Positions 1-7,470 of a stretch of DNA of 22,647 nucleotides are shown piece after piece (within the stretch, counting starts at the first letter, position 1; each line of letters begins with the position of its first letter). The DNA comes from a virus: the IMG/VR virus record IMGVR_UViG_3300046467_000345, positions 1 through 22,647 of that record. One strand, written 5' to 3'. The notes below the pieces were generated by a model. It did no database searches. It had not been told where the DNA came from and saw nothing but the letters and a program-made list of their open reading frames with translations. A program made the position numbers and the translations under genes.

Positions 1-1
1 A

Positions 2-811
2 AAGATAGATGGTATAAATTGTATCACTTTCCAACCGAACACTATTTTTTATGCAGTCGATGTTAATTCTGCATTAGGAAAACAAATTTCAACAGCAAAT
101 TTTGGTATAGTCTTTCATACTACTTACAGTGGGGCAACAATCGATGGATTAACTGCATCATTTGGTGCAAACATTAAAGGGTTAGGACACAGTAACGATG
201 TGTGGGTTGACGATGCAACTTATAAAGATATGAGTGGAAACGCATCCATGACTGCAAAAGAGACACTTAAATTAACTCAAGAGTTATCGACAGTGGGAAA
301 AGCATTCCATGGTATCACTGCAAAAGACTTGGGTAAGTTTAGAGAACTTCAAGACATGATAACGACAAAGGGAGCTGGTGCATCATATAAGACATACATA
401 AACACACAAATTAGAAGTGGTAGTTTTAAACCCACAGCAGATGATTATCTTAACCATTTTCAATCTTATTGGGCAGATAAAGTAGTTGCAAAGGTTAAGA
501 TGCAGAAGACAAAAGAAATTAAACAAGAGATCGGTGAACAGATTTATAATGATCTGAGAGGCCTTAAAAAATTCTTAACAAATTTAACAATCTTTCAATC
601 ACATATTGTTAGTGCAAAACAGATTATTGTCACCACCCTAAATAGAGTTAAGTCTGTAGGAACATTTAATAAAACTGATAAAGGATTTGTTGCAGTAAAT
701 CCCGAAGGTTATGTTGCAATAAACTTGAAAACTGGAAAAGCAGTTAAACTGGTTGATAGAATGGAGTTTGCATATAACAACTTCACCGCAGCGAAGGCAT
801 GGGATAAATGA
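2..811 (+). CDS. DUF6267-like phage protein, 3' part (5' truncated)
   Basis: The reading frame is open from base 2, so the gene enters from upstream and only about the last 269 codons are visible. I recognise conserved blocks of a protein common in T4-like marine phages that I recall as DUF6267: ITFQPNTIFYAV, FHTTYSG, VWVDDATYKD and the C-terminal EGYVAINLKTGKAVKLVDRMEFAYNNF. From memory, full-length members carry an N-terminal K-x-D-G-like block, suggesting a nucleotidyltransferase or ligase-like fold, but that part is outside the window. An ATG-like start near 200 is only internal, because the conserved ITFQPNT block lies upstream of it. The stop overlaps the next start as ATGA (808-811), so the two are probably translationally coupled. 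Family fairly likely; biochemical function unknown. Confidence 0.75.
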   Translation, partial: KIDGINCITFQPNTIFYAVDVNSALGKQISTANFGIVFHTTYSGATIDGLTASFGANIKGLGHSNDVWVDDATYKDMSGNASMTAKETLKLTQELSTVGKAFHGITAKDLGKFRELQDMITTKGAGASYKTYINTQIRSGSFKPTADDYLNHFQSYWADKVVAKVKMQKTKEIKQEIGEQIYNDLRGLKKFLTNLTIFQSHIVSAKQIIVTTLNRVKSVGTFNKTDKGFVAVNPEGYVAINLKTGKAVKLVDRMEFAYNNFTAAKAWDK

Positions 812-1119
812 TAACTTTAACAGACAATGCAATACAAAAACTTAAAGAGTTTTTAGAACCTACAGAAATAGTCAGGTTGGCTGTTGAAGGTGGTGGTTGT
901 CATGGGTTTCAATATAGATTTGGAGTTTCCCCATCAACTGAAATTGCAGAGGATGATTACATTATAGAAGACAAAATCAGATTAGCTGTAGACCCTGTTA
1001 GTTATATGTATCTAGAAAATGTAGAAATAGATTATGAAGAAAAGACATTCAATTCAGCATTTAAAATCAATAACCCTGATACGAAGGCAACTTGTAGTTG
1101 TGGAAGCAGTTTTTCATAA
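808..1119 (+). CDS. A-type iron-sulfur cluster carrier (IscA/ErpA/HesB-like)
   Basis: A 103-residue protein, the usual length of A-type carriers, which accept and hand on Fe-S clusters during cluster assembly in the cytoplasm. The three family cysteines are present: C31 in GGGCHGFQY, and C96 and C98 in the C-terminal CSCGSSF. The N-terminal ITLTDNAIQKLKEFL matches the family's opening helix. The start ATG overlaps the preceding stop (ATGA), and the stop TAA overlaps the next start (TAATG), so it sits in a tight co-translated cluster. HesB-like genes occur in many marine T4-like phages. What it serves is not shown; Fe-dependent proteins elsewhere in the window are candidate clients (inference). 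Confidence 0.92.
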   Translation: MITLTDNAIQKLKEFLEPTEIVRLAVEGGGCHGFQYRFGVSPSTEIAEDDYIIEDKIRLAVDPVSYMYLENVEIDYEEKTFNSAFKINNPDTKATCSCGSSFS

Positions 1120-2408
1120 TGAAGAAATTTAACAACATGATAACCGAAGGAAAGGATAAAGGAGCAGTGTTTACCTTTGGTAGATTCAATCCACCAACCG
1201 TAGGTCATGGAAAACTTGTTGATACATTGCTTAAAGCAACTAGAGGTGGATATAAACCTGTCATTTATACCTCACATACAGAAGACCCAACAAAAAATCC
1301 TCTGAAATATAAAGACAAGATTAAATGGCTTCGCAAATTCTTTAAAAGGGTAACAGTCGTTGATACTACTGCAAGAACAATATTTGATATTGTCACAGAT
1401 TTATACGATAAAGGATTCAATCAAATACGCATGGTTGTAGGTTCAGATAGAGTTATGGAGTTTGATAAACTTATCAACACTTATAATGGTAAATATGGAA
1501 GACACGGACACTACAATTTTGACAAAATAGAGGTCATATCTGCTGGAGAACGTGATCCTGATGCAGATGATATAAGTGGAATGAGTGCATCAAAAATGAG
1601 AATGTTTGCAGACAAGGGTGATTTCGAGGAATTTAAGAAAGGAGTTCCATCTAGAAATAAAAAAGAGGCCGAAGGTCTATGGAAAGATGTTCGTAAAGGA
1701 ATGGGAATCCGTGAAGAGACTATCCCTGATTACATTTATGAAGATTTAATCATGGAAGGTGTTTATGACTCAGGAATCTTTAAGGCAGTATTTCTTATGG
1801 GTGGGCCTGCCAGTGGTAAATCAGCAGTGGTTAAACAACTTGCGTTAAAAGCATTAGGACTTAAATTGGTTAATACTGATTCTGCATTTGAATCGGGATT
1901 AAAGAAAGCAGGTTACTCTTTAGACATGAGAACTATGGATTCAGCTGTTAGAGACCCTATTCGTCAACATGCAAAGAGAATAACAGGTAAAGGTCTAGAT
2001 GGATATATTGAGGGTAGACTTGGTTTAATCTTTGACACTACCAGTGCAAAATCATCTAAAATTAAAGCATATAAAACAAATTTAGACCTTCTTGGATATG
2101 AATATAAAATGATTTATGTAAGAACCTCACTTGCAAATGCTCAAGCAAGAAATGCAGAACGAGCAAGAAAACTTCCCGAAAAAATAGTTCAAAAGGACTG
2201 GGAAGATGCACAAAAAAATGCACAATATTTTAGAGGAATGTTTGGTGTAGATTTCGTTGAAATATTAAATGATGATACGTTTGCTGACTTAAAGAAAAAA
2301 GCAGCTGCACTCTATAGTAGAATGTTAGGATGGACGACAAAGTTCCCAACAAACAAAAAAGCTATATTATGGAAGCAACGAGAGTTAATCATGAAAAAAC
2401 ATAAATAG
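1119..2408 (+). CDS. NadR-like bifunctional nucleotidyltransferase / P-loop kinase with capsid-targeting-like leader
   Basis: A 429-residue two-domain enzyme. Residues about 16-160 form a cytidylyltransferase-like domain with the HxGH-type signature GRFNPPTVGH (21-30) and a distal SGMSASKMR block, comparable to the ISSTxxR motif of NMN/pantetheine-phosphate adenylyltransferases. A second domain begins near residue 224 with a Walker A motif GGPASGKS and resembles zeta-toxin/AAA_33-type kinases. This resembles NadR (NMN adenylyltransferase plus nucleoside kinase), so a role in NAD salvage is plausible but not proven. I chose ATG 1119, overlapping the previous stop, rather than an in-frame ATG at 1098. 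With this start the first ten residues, MKKFNNMITE followed by G, closely resemble the T4 internal-protein capsid-targeting peptide (MKTYQEFIAE, cleaved after E). It may therefore be packaged. Confidence 0.8.
   Translation: MKKFNNMITEGKDKGAVFTFGRFNPPTVGHGKLVDTLLKATRGGYKPVIYTSHTEDPTKNPLKYKDKIKWLRKFFKRVTVVDTTARTIFDIVTDLYDKGFNQIRMVVGSDRVMEFDKLINTYNGKYGRHGHYNFDKIEVISAGERDPDADDISGMSASKMRMFADKGDFEEFKKGVPSRNKKEAEGLWKDVRKGMGIREETIPDYIYEDLIMEGVYDSGIFKAVFLMGGPASGKSAVVKQLALKALGLKLVNTDSAFESGLKKAGYSLDMRTMDSAVRDPIRQHAKRITGKGLDGYIEGRLGLIFDTTSAKSSKIKAYKTNLDLLGYEYKMIYVRTSLANAQARNAERARKLPEKIVQKDWEDAQKNAQYFRGMFGVDFVEILNDDTFADLKKKAAALYSRMLGWTTKFPTNKKAILWKQRELIMKKHK
2400..2407 (+). promoter_or_regulatory. T4-type late promoter (CATAAATA)
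   Basis: CATAAATA matches the T4 late -10 element TATAAATA at 7 of 8 positions. It overlaps the end of the upstream gene and ends exactly 5 nt before ATG 2413. In T4 the late start site lies about 6 nt after the octamer, so the predicted +1 is the A of the ATG. There is no Shine-Dalgarno in front of that start. Confidence 0.7.
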
Positions 2409-2412
2409 TATT

Positions 2413-3387
2413 ATGCCTCAAATAGATAAAATCAGAGATAAAGTCAGAGAAATTCAAGAAGATGATATTGATGTCGTTTTCAAAAGGTATCCTTTAAAAA
2501 ATCCAACTCATTCAACCACATTTAAAGAGTTAGTGGAAGATGCAGCCGCGGCAGCTTTAATCAAAGCAAAACAAGCAGATCAGATTCAAAAACAAAAAGA
2601 CAAACACGAAAAAGAAGTAGAAGCACTTAAAGATCGTCATGAAAGAGAAAACGATAGACAAAAAGGTCTTGATGCAAAAGAAACAGAAGATGACGCAATA
2701 AGAAAACAAAGAGACGCTGAAAGAAAAACAGCTGAAAAAGAAAGAAAGAATACAAGTGAAGATGTAAAAGAAAGAGTTCAACCAAAAACTTCGGACTGGG
2801 AAGGTCGTGCTACTATATCGAGGAATGCTAGAAAGAATTTTTGGAAAAGTTTAAAGAAACAAAAGAAAGAAGAATTTGAGAAAACTTTAAAAACTTGGGA
2901 CGTTGAGGAAGATAGAAATTACAAAAAAGAATACGAGAATTACCATGCAGACCCTAAACAGGTTGCAAGACGAAGTAAAAGAAACGAAGCACGAAGAATG
3001 TTAAAGAATAGAAAGGACATTAAGGGTAAAGATGTGCATCATAAGGATAATGATCCTATGAATAACGATAAATCTAATCTTTCTATTGTATCACAACACT
3101 TTAATAGAAGAGAACCAAGGTTAAGAGAAGGTGTTGATGGTGATGCAATGATTGATCTTATGCAGAAGTATCTTAATACAAAGAATAAGAAAGAGAAGAA
3201 GACTTTACTAAAACAAATTAATAGGTATCAAAAGAAGTTAGGTCTAAAAGTAACAGAAGAATTAGGTAAAGGTGCTACTCAGCAAGACTACATTGATGAT
3301 TTTTTAAAGTCCGATTCACCACAGTTTGTTGGTAAATCTAAAGACAAGGTTATTCAGATGGCAGTAGCAGCTTTTAAAGCTAACTAA
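2413..3387 (+). CDS. HNH-endonuclease-like virion-region protein
   Basis: A 324-residue, very highly charged protein. Residues about 50-125 are a long Lys/Glu-rich predicted coiled coil. Near residues 180-235 an RRSKRNEARRML block is followed by GKDVHHKDNDPMNNDKSNL, which has the H-H...N...N-L pattern of HNH nucleases, with H209/H210 and the Asn residues as the likely metal and catalytic set. Proteins with this arrangement are common next to head genes in marine T4-like phages. A TTFKELVE block (35-42) followed by D-A-A-A resembles a capsid-targeting/protease site but is internal, not at the N-terminus. The start is 5 nt after a late promoter, giving a predicted leaderless mRNA. Nuclease activity and DNA target are inferred from the motif only. 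Confidence 0.7.
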   Translation: MPQIDKIRDKVREIQEDDIDVVFKRYPLKNPTHSTTFKELVEDAAAAALIKAKQADQIQKQKDKHEKEVEALKDRHERENDRQKGLDAKETEDDAIRKQRDAERKTAEKERKNTSEDVKERVQPKTSDWEGRATISRNARKNFWKSLKKQKKEEFEKTLKTWDVEEDRNYKKEYENYHADPKQVARRSKRNEARRMLKNRKDIKGKDVHHKDNDPMNNDKSNLSIVSQHFNRREPRLREGVDGDAMIDLMQKYLNTKNKKEKKTLLKQINRYQKKLGLKVTEELGKGATQQDYIDDFLKSDSPQFVGKSKDKVIQMAVAAFKAN

Positions 3388-3390
3388 ATA
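3383..3390 (+). promoter_or_regulatory. T4-type late promoter (ACTAAATA)
   Basis: ACTAAATA lies across the end of the HNH gene. The expected start site near 3396 gives a short leader that includes GAGAGGAAAT, a strong Shine-Dalgarno for ATG 3407. This is a conventional late promoter with a leader, unlike the sites placed 5 nt before an ATG. Confidence 0.6.
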
Positions 3391-3406
3391 GATATGAGAG
3401 GAAATT

Positions 3407-5386
3407 ATGTCAGGAAATAAAACAGATAACGGTGTATTAGAAGTAGGAACTGATGAGATCAGAATGTCTTACTCAGAAGATACGCCAGGCCAATACGTTG
3501 ATGCGTTCATTAAAGAACAAGAAAAGGCATTCCACGAACAACAGAAGAAAGTAAAAAAGAATTTCTCCTCAGTATTCCAAAATCCGTTAAAAGGATTCCC
3601 TTATAACGAAGAAATCATAGTCAAACCTCTACAAGAAGAAACTATCCAAGAACTAAACACTAAAATGCCTGAGAAGGTGCAGAATCAAATCTTAGATATG
3701 ATGAACAAACTTATGGACTTACCATACGGTTCCATTGCTTTCAAAAAGTTAAAGAAAGAACAAGAAGCACTTCAAAAGAAATACTCAGTTAAGAGAGAAC
3801 ACCACCAGTCAAAAGATAAACCTCATGCACATTCAATGGATGAAGCTTTTTCTAAGAAACAAGCAAGAGGTAAAGATATTGCAAAGAAGATGATGAAGAG
3901 TAAGACAATGAAAGCTTTTGCAAATAAAGTTGCAAAAATGAGTAAAGTTTCTCCTTCTGAGTTAGATAAAATACTACCCGATTATGTAAGTGGTGGTGAT
4001 ATAGGTGCTTTATTTGAAGCAAATCTTCAAGAAGGCACATGGGCAGTTCCAGATTCATACAAAAAACTTTACAACTTACAAGTAGGTTTCTTAGCTAATA
4101 AAAAGGCAGCTACTGAACTTAATTCAAGAAAACTTTTAGTAGACCTATATGGTATTTTTGGTGATGATTCATTATATGATGATGTCGGAGAATATATTGA
4201 CACTCCCAATCCTAAATTTGATTTAAGAGAGTTAATTGTCAAACACTTAAAACCTTTTGGAATTAAAATCAATAATAGCTACAAAATAACTCATGCTCCA
4301 GAAGAGTGGATTGATAATCTAGGAAAATCAGAATCAAAAATTGAAGAAAGACTTATCGAAGGAATGCCAAGAAGAGGTAGAGGAAACATCAAAAAACCTA
4401 AAGGGAAAATGGTTTCTTTTGTAATGAGAAAAGAAAATAAGGAGAAGGATACAGTGTCAAAAGAAAATTATAATAATCCATCATTTGAAGAGTTCCAAGA
4501 AGCTTCAAGGAAAATGAGTGGTTCTAAATTAACTGGTGCTGAGATTAGTTCCTACTTTAGAAAACACAAAGTCAGAGATAAGACTGTCAGAAAAGCAGTA
4601 GAGATCGCACTTGATCACGGTGGTGCAATGAACTATGCAATTAAACAAATTGAAAAACTTAAAAGAGGTCTTTCTAATCATAAAGATGTGGAGAAAGCAC
4701 TTGAAGTTGCAAACTTTGGTGAACATGTATCAGAGGAAGATGTTGAAAAATTCTTTGGATTCTTTTCAGAAGCATTCACAGATGCACAGATAGACAAATT
4801 AAGAAAGTCCTATGCTACTGTTAAAGGGATTGACCCAACAACAGGAACAGGTAAGAAACTCCTAGACTTCATGAGAGGTAGAGCCGAGGACGAATTAGTT
4901 GCATTATACAAGGGTAAAATCAATTTTATATCCTTACTTGCAGCGTCTAATTTAATTGCTCGATTTAAATATTCATCAGCTGATATTTTAAAACTGAAAG
5001 AAGAAAAACTTAAAGAAGCACCAGTATTACCATCAACTCAAGCAGGTCAGATACAAGGTGATCATTCAGTCGAAGATGGTGTTAAAAAGTATGAAGATGT
5101 GATCAACAAACAAATTCAAACAGGTCGATTTTCAAAATTACACAAAGAAAGACAAACAAAAATCATAGCAAGAAAAGCAAATAAATATTATCGTGTTGAA
5201 GAACATGAAATGGGTAGAGCAGGTTCTATCCACGCATTCATAGATATTTCAAATGGTGATATATTCAAACCAGCAAGTTTTAAAGCTCCCGCTAAAGGTG
5301 CCAGAGGTAATGTAACAGATCAAAGATACATAGATTATGTTGCAAAATATCCTGACTCGTATTACGGTGGCCATTTATACAAATAA
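3407..5386 (+). CDS. Large modular conserved protein of unknown function, probable internal virion protein
   Basis: A 659-residue charged protein with no catalytic motif I recognise. It looks modular. Short segments resembling capsid-targeting/prohead-protease sites separate its parts: LIEG (316-319), SFEEFQEA (359-366) and FFGFFSEA (449-456). After the third comes a block, TDAQIDKLRKSYATVKGIDP, that I associate with several marine T4-like phage proteins. The C-terminal block GSIHAFIDISNGDIFKPASFKAPAKGARGN is also conserved in T4-like cyanophage hypothetical proteins. The start ATG follows a good Shine-Dalgarno (GAGAGGAAA) and a late promoter. Late expression and the protease-like sites suggest a prohead-packaged protein processed into pieces; this is inference. 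No transmembrane segment or signal peptide is seen. Confidence 0.72.
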   Translation: MSGNKTDNGVLEVGTDEIRMSYSEDTPGQYVDAFIKEQEKAFHEQQKKVKKNFSSVFQNPLKGFPYNEEIIVKPLQEETIQELNTKMPEKVQNQILDMMNKLMDLPYGSIAFKKLKKEQEALQKKYSVKREHHQSKDKPHAHSMDEAFSKKQARGKDIAKKMMKSKTMKAFANKVAKMSKVSPSELDKILPDYVSGGDIGALFEANLQEGTWAVPDSYKKLYNLQVGFLANKKAATELNSRKLLVDLYGIFGDDSLYDDVGEYIDTPNPKFDLRELIVKHLKPFGIKINNSYKITHAPEEWIDNLGKSESKIEERLIEGMPRRGRGNIKKPKGKMVSFVMRKENKEKDTVSKENYNNPSFEEFQEASRKMSGSKLTGAEISSYFRKHKVRDKTVRKAVEIALDHGGAMNYAIKQIEKLKRGLSNHKDVEKALEVANFGEHVSEEDVEKFFGFFSEAFTDAQIDKLRKSYATVKGIDPTTGTGKKLLDFMRGRAEDELVALYKGKINFISLLAASNLIARFKYSSADILKLKEEKLKEAPVLPSTQAGQIQGDHSVEDGVKKYEDVINKQIQTGRFSKLHKERQTKIIARKANKYYRVEEHEMGRAGSIHAFIDISNGDIFKPASFKAPAKGARGNVTDQRYIDYVAKYPDSYYGGHLYK

Positions 5387-5389
5387 ATA
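5382..5389 (+). promoter_or_regulatory. T4-type late promoter (AATAAATA)
   Basis: AATAAATA overlaps the stop codon of the 659-residue gene. The expected start near 5395 leaves a short leader that includes TAGGAG in front of the next gene. The match to the T4 octamer is 7 of 8. Confidence 0.5.
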
Positions 5390-5413
5390 TAAGATATAAT
5401 TAGGAGAGTGAAG

Positions 5414-5719
5414 TTGGTTGACAACTTAGCATATACTGAAACAGTCCATACTAAACACGGAACGGATAGGGAATATCATATATTGACCTTTAAAGAACAA
5501 TTAAATTGGCATCGTTCCAACAAATCACAAACCATACACATATTATCAGGAACAGGTTGGCGACTTAAACAGAATGAAAATCCAACCATTGAATTAGAAG
5601 TAGGTAAAGACTATCAATTAGTCCCAAAAGGAGAATGTAGATTGAGTAAAGGACGAGAACATCTCGTCATGCGGATTGAGGAGTTATTTCAACCCTCACC
5701 AAAGAATCCAATCTTATAA
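5414..5719 (+). CDS. Small conserved-looking protein, possibly cupin-like
   Basis: A 101-residue protein. The frame has a GTG at 5408 and a TTG at 5414. The Shine-Dalgarno AGGAG (5402-5406) is only 1 nt before the GTG but 7 nt before the TTG, so I chose TTG 5414. The segment from TIHILSGTGW through LEVGKDYQLVPKGECRL to HLVMRIEEL alternates short hydrophobic strands with turns, like a small single-domain cupin, but the metal-binding histidines of a true cupin are not clearly in place. It lies between two late promoters and is probably late. Function unknown. Confidence 0.6.
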   Translation: MVDNLAYTETVHTKHGTDREYHILTFKEQLNWHRSNKSQTIHILSGTGWRLKQNENPTIELEVGKDYQLVPKGECRLSKGREHLVMRIEELFQPSPKNPIL

Positions 5720-5722
5720 ATA
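5715..5722 (+). promoter_or_regulatory. T4-type late promoter, perfect consensus (TATAAATA)
   Basis: This is an exact TATAAATA octamer, overlapping the end of the upstream gene and ending exactly 5 nt before ATG 5728. The predicted start site is the A of that ATG, and no Shine-Dalgarno is present, so the mRNA is predicted to be leaderless. Confidence 0.78.
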
Positions 5723-5727
5723 ATACT

Positions 5728-6234
5728 ATGAGTTACAAATCTGAAAACTGGAAAGATAAATTAAACGAAGTTCGGGCTTTTACGCAAAAGGACGAAGTTA
5801 AAGAAGACGTATCTAAAGTAGATGAAGAAATCGAATTATTACTTCAAGAGTTAGACGAAGAAACGCCCGAAATAACAGAAGGTCGTTCACTGAGTCTCGA
5901 TCAGATCAAAAAGAAATATAAGAGAGACCTTGCTAAACTTAACGGACAATTTCCTAAAGATAGAAGTCCTTTAAATCGTGCATTGTTGAGACATGCTTAT
6001 GATCATGGTTTAATTAAGACTGATGATCCTGATCATGCAGACAAAGTTATTGATGGTTTATTAGACGATATGGATGAAAGTGTTGTTAGAGAAGAAAAAG
6101 TTTCAGTAGAAAAAACTGTAGAAAAACTCACAGAAAAAAATATGTTGGGTAGACTTGCAAAACAACTAAGACTCACCGAAGAGGGTAAAAATTTAATGTT
6201 TAATTACTTTGAAAAAGGGGAATTGAACCAATGA
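5728..6234 (+). CDS. Acidic hypothetical protein of the late region
   Basis: A 168-residue, strongly acidic protein with a Glu-rich first third and a more structured middle (DQIKKKYKRDLAKLNGQFPKD...LNRALLRHAYDHGLI). The segment EITEG, at about residues 50-54, fits the T4 prohead-protease pattern [ILV]-x-E before a small residue, so cleavage there is conceivable. The start is 5 nt downstream of a perfect late promoter and lacks a Shine-Dalgarno. Its stop overlaps the next start as ATGA (6231-6234). I do not recognise a family; a head-associated role is suggested only by position. Confidence 0.65.
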   Translation: MSYKSENWKDKLNEVRAFTQKDEVKEDVSKVDEEIELLLQELDEETPEITEGRSLSLDQIKKKYKRDLAKLNGQFPKDRSPLNRALLRHAYDHGLIKTDDPDHADKVIDGLLDDMDESVVREEKVSVEKTVEKLTEKNMLGRLAKQLRLTEEGKNLMFNYFEKGELNQ

Positions 6235-6509
6235 CATTCAAATGGGCACAACCCAACCAATGGCAACAGTTAAAGGAAAGAAAGGGTGATGTTGAGATTA
6301 TGGACATAGACCCTAAGAAAACTAAAGACCTACTTAAAGCATTAAAAAAGGCTGAGAGTAATATGGGTAGAGGTGCAAGAGTCATGGGTGACAGTGACAC
6401 TTCTATAACAATTTCTAATATCCATCCAGTTTGGGGTGGTTCAGAAGTAGAAAAGGTGTTGTCTAAATTAAGAATAAGTCGAAATGATGTCGACATAAGG
6501 CAGGGATAA
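6231..6509 (+). CDS. Hypothetical protein
   Basis: A 92-residue protein beginning MTFKWAQPNQWQQL. It has a basic helical stretch (DPKKTKDLLKALKKAESNMGRGARVMG) followed by a beta-like TSITISNIHPVWGGSEVEKVL. The start overlaps the preceding stop as ATGA, so translation is probably coupled. The short gap to the following gene includes an AGGG motif serving that gene. No family recognised. A longer minus-strand frame covers the same bases, but the coupling and gene direction favour this reading. Confidence 0.6.
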   Translation: MTFKWAQPNQWQQLKERKGDVEIMDIDPKKTKDLLKALKKAESNMGRGARVMGDSDTSITISNIHPVWGGSEVEKVLSKLRISRNDVDIRQG

Positions 6510-6510
6510 A

Positions 6511-6735
6511 ATGACATACGGTGCAATAAAAACATTACCAGCAGGTTTAGTTGATTCAGTTAAAGAATTATTGAATTACGAACAATCTGTAAAAGAAGGA
6601 AAATACCTTAAATACTCAGACCTCTTGCTTAAAAAACAAAGAGAATTAGAGAAGATTGATAAAGAAACCGAGAGGAATCCTAACTACAATGGTTTGGGTG
6701 CTTTAAAGTCTATAAATAAAGAAATTAGTAAATAA
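6511..6735 (+). CDS. Small hypothetical protein, helical
   Basis: A 74-residue, mostly helical and charged protein (VDSVKELLNYEQSVKEGKYLKYSDLLLKKQRELEKIDKE). The ATG follows the previous stop by 1 nt with AGGG about 6 nt upstream as ribosome binding site. Its last codons contain a perfect TATAAATA late promoter for the next gene. No family recognised; it belongs to a run of small late genes (5728-7466). Confidence 0.58.
   Translation: MTYGAIKTLPAGLVDSVKELLNYEQSVKEGKYLKYSDLLLKKQRELEKIDKETERNPNYNGLGALKSINKEISK
6711..6718 (+). promoter_or_regulatory. T4-type late promoter (TATAAATA) inside the end of a gene
   Basis: A perfect TATAAATA octamer lies within the last codons of the upstream gene. 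The predicted start near 6724 leaves about 12 nt before ATG 6736, with no Shine-Dalgarno in that stretch. Because it is coding sequence (Ser-Ile-Asn-Lys), a chance match is possible. Confidence 0.45.
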
Positions 6736-6912
6736 ATGAAACACATTGGTATTCGTGAAGAAACAGGTGATAAAGAAGAATATCAGAAATTTTTTCAAGC
6801 AGCATTGAAAAAGTTTGGTGTTAAGTCTCCCGCTGAATTAGAAGGGGACAAAGAAAAAGAATTTTACGACTATATCGACAAGAACTGGAAAGGCGATAAA
6901 GAGTCGGACTAA
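6736..6912 (+). CDS. Small conserved T4-like phage protein (58 aa)
   Basis: A 58-residue frame starting at the ATG directly after the previous stop. The core, EEYQKFFQAALKKFGVKSPAELEGDKEKEFYDYIDKNWKGD, is a pattern I recognise from many marine T4-like phages, where a small protein with YIDKNW near its end is encoded among virion genes. It fills the otherwise empty interval 6736-6912 in a region with no other gaps. It is acidic, predicted helical, and has no catalytic motif. A prohead-core or other internal head role is a guess from position and composition. Confidence 0.75.
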   Translation: MKHIGIREETGDKEEYQKFFQAALKKFGVKSPAELEGDKEKEFYDYIDKNWKGDKESD

Positions 6913-6917
6913 CCATC

Positions 6918-7466
6918 ATGGATCGTGTAGATGCAAGATATAGGGTCTTTAAAGAAAAACTTAAGAAATTAGGTTACATTAAAGACCAAGCAAATATGGT
7001 CAGACAAGTGATGGAAGTTGTTGCAGACTTCGGAATGATGTCCGATGCAGGCAATAAGAAAGTTGCGAGAGCAGTTTCCCAGTCAAAGACTGAAAAGGAT
7101 TTGAGGGCAAAGTTAGAGAAAATCTCTACAATGGCAAAAGGGAAATATGCAGAAGCAGGTGATGATGATATTATTGATCGTGCCATTATGGCAATGAGCA
7201 GTAAAGCAACAGGGATACAGTTAAGACCTGATGCAAACATGTTTATGCAGTTGAAAGGCTTTGAGGACTTGAAAAAGGACGCAGAAGTTAGAACTGATGA
7301 CATGAAAAAGACGAAGATCAAGTGGAAAGATGCAGTCATAGTTTATAAAGCTTTAGACGGTCTTAAACCACAAGATAAGTCTAAATATGTAAGACTGCTC
7401 CAAAAGGATCAGAGAACATTTAAAAAAACATTCAAGAATATCTTGGATATTGTAAAAAGAGGATAA
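6918..7466 (+). CDS. Hypothetical protein of the virion-gene cluster
   Basis: A 182-residue, predominantly helical protein (VDARYRVFKEKLKKLGYIKDQANMVRQVMEVVADFGMM near the N-terminus, KTKIKWKDAVIVYKALDGLKPQDKSKYVRLLQKD near the C-terminus). It starts 6 nt after the preceding stop and ends 4 nt before the next start, with GAGG near its own stop serving as ribosome binding site for that gene. Its neighbours are small virion-associated genes. I do not recognise a family or catalytic motif. A 121-codon minus-strand frame over the same bases is a shadow. Confidence 0.65.
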   Translation: MDRVDARYRVFKEKLKKLGYIKDQANMVRQVMEVVADFGMMSDAGNKKVARAVSQSKTEKDLRAKLEKISTMAKGKYAEAGDDDIIDRAIMAMSSKATGIQLRPDANMFMQLKGFEDLKKDAEVRTDDMKKTKIKWKDAVIVYKALDGLKPQDKSKYVRLLQKDQRTFKKTFKNILDIVKRG

Positions 7467-7470
7467 AAAG

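Noticed and set aside
2-13. K-I-D-G at the start of the window, resembling the KxDG adenylation motif of ligases
   Set aside because: It is followed directly by the ITFQPNT block, which in the family as I recall lies well downstream of the true N-terminal K-x-D-G; it is probably a coincidental match.
638-644. CTAAATA late-promoter-like match inside the first gene
   Set aside because: It is internal to a coding region, far from the next start (808), and such short matches are expected by chance in AT-rich DNA. The same applies to CTAAATA at 12018-12024 and 22002-22008.
6200-6535. Minus-strand frame of 111 codons
   Set aside because: It lies opposite two coupled + strand genes, has no recognisable domain and no promoter; all convincing genes are on the + strand.
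6974-7339. Minus-strand frame of 121 codons
   Set aside because: Shadow of the helical + strand gene at 6918-7466; Ser/Ala/Ile-rich composition is typical of an antisense reading of a Lys/Asp-rich gene.
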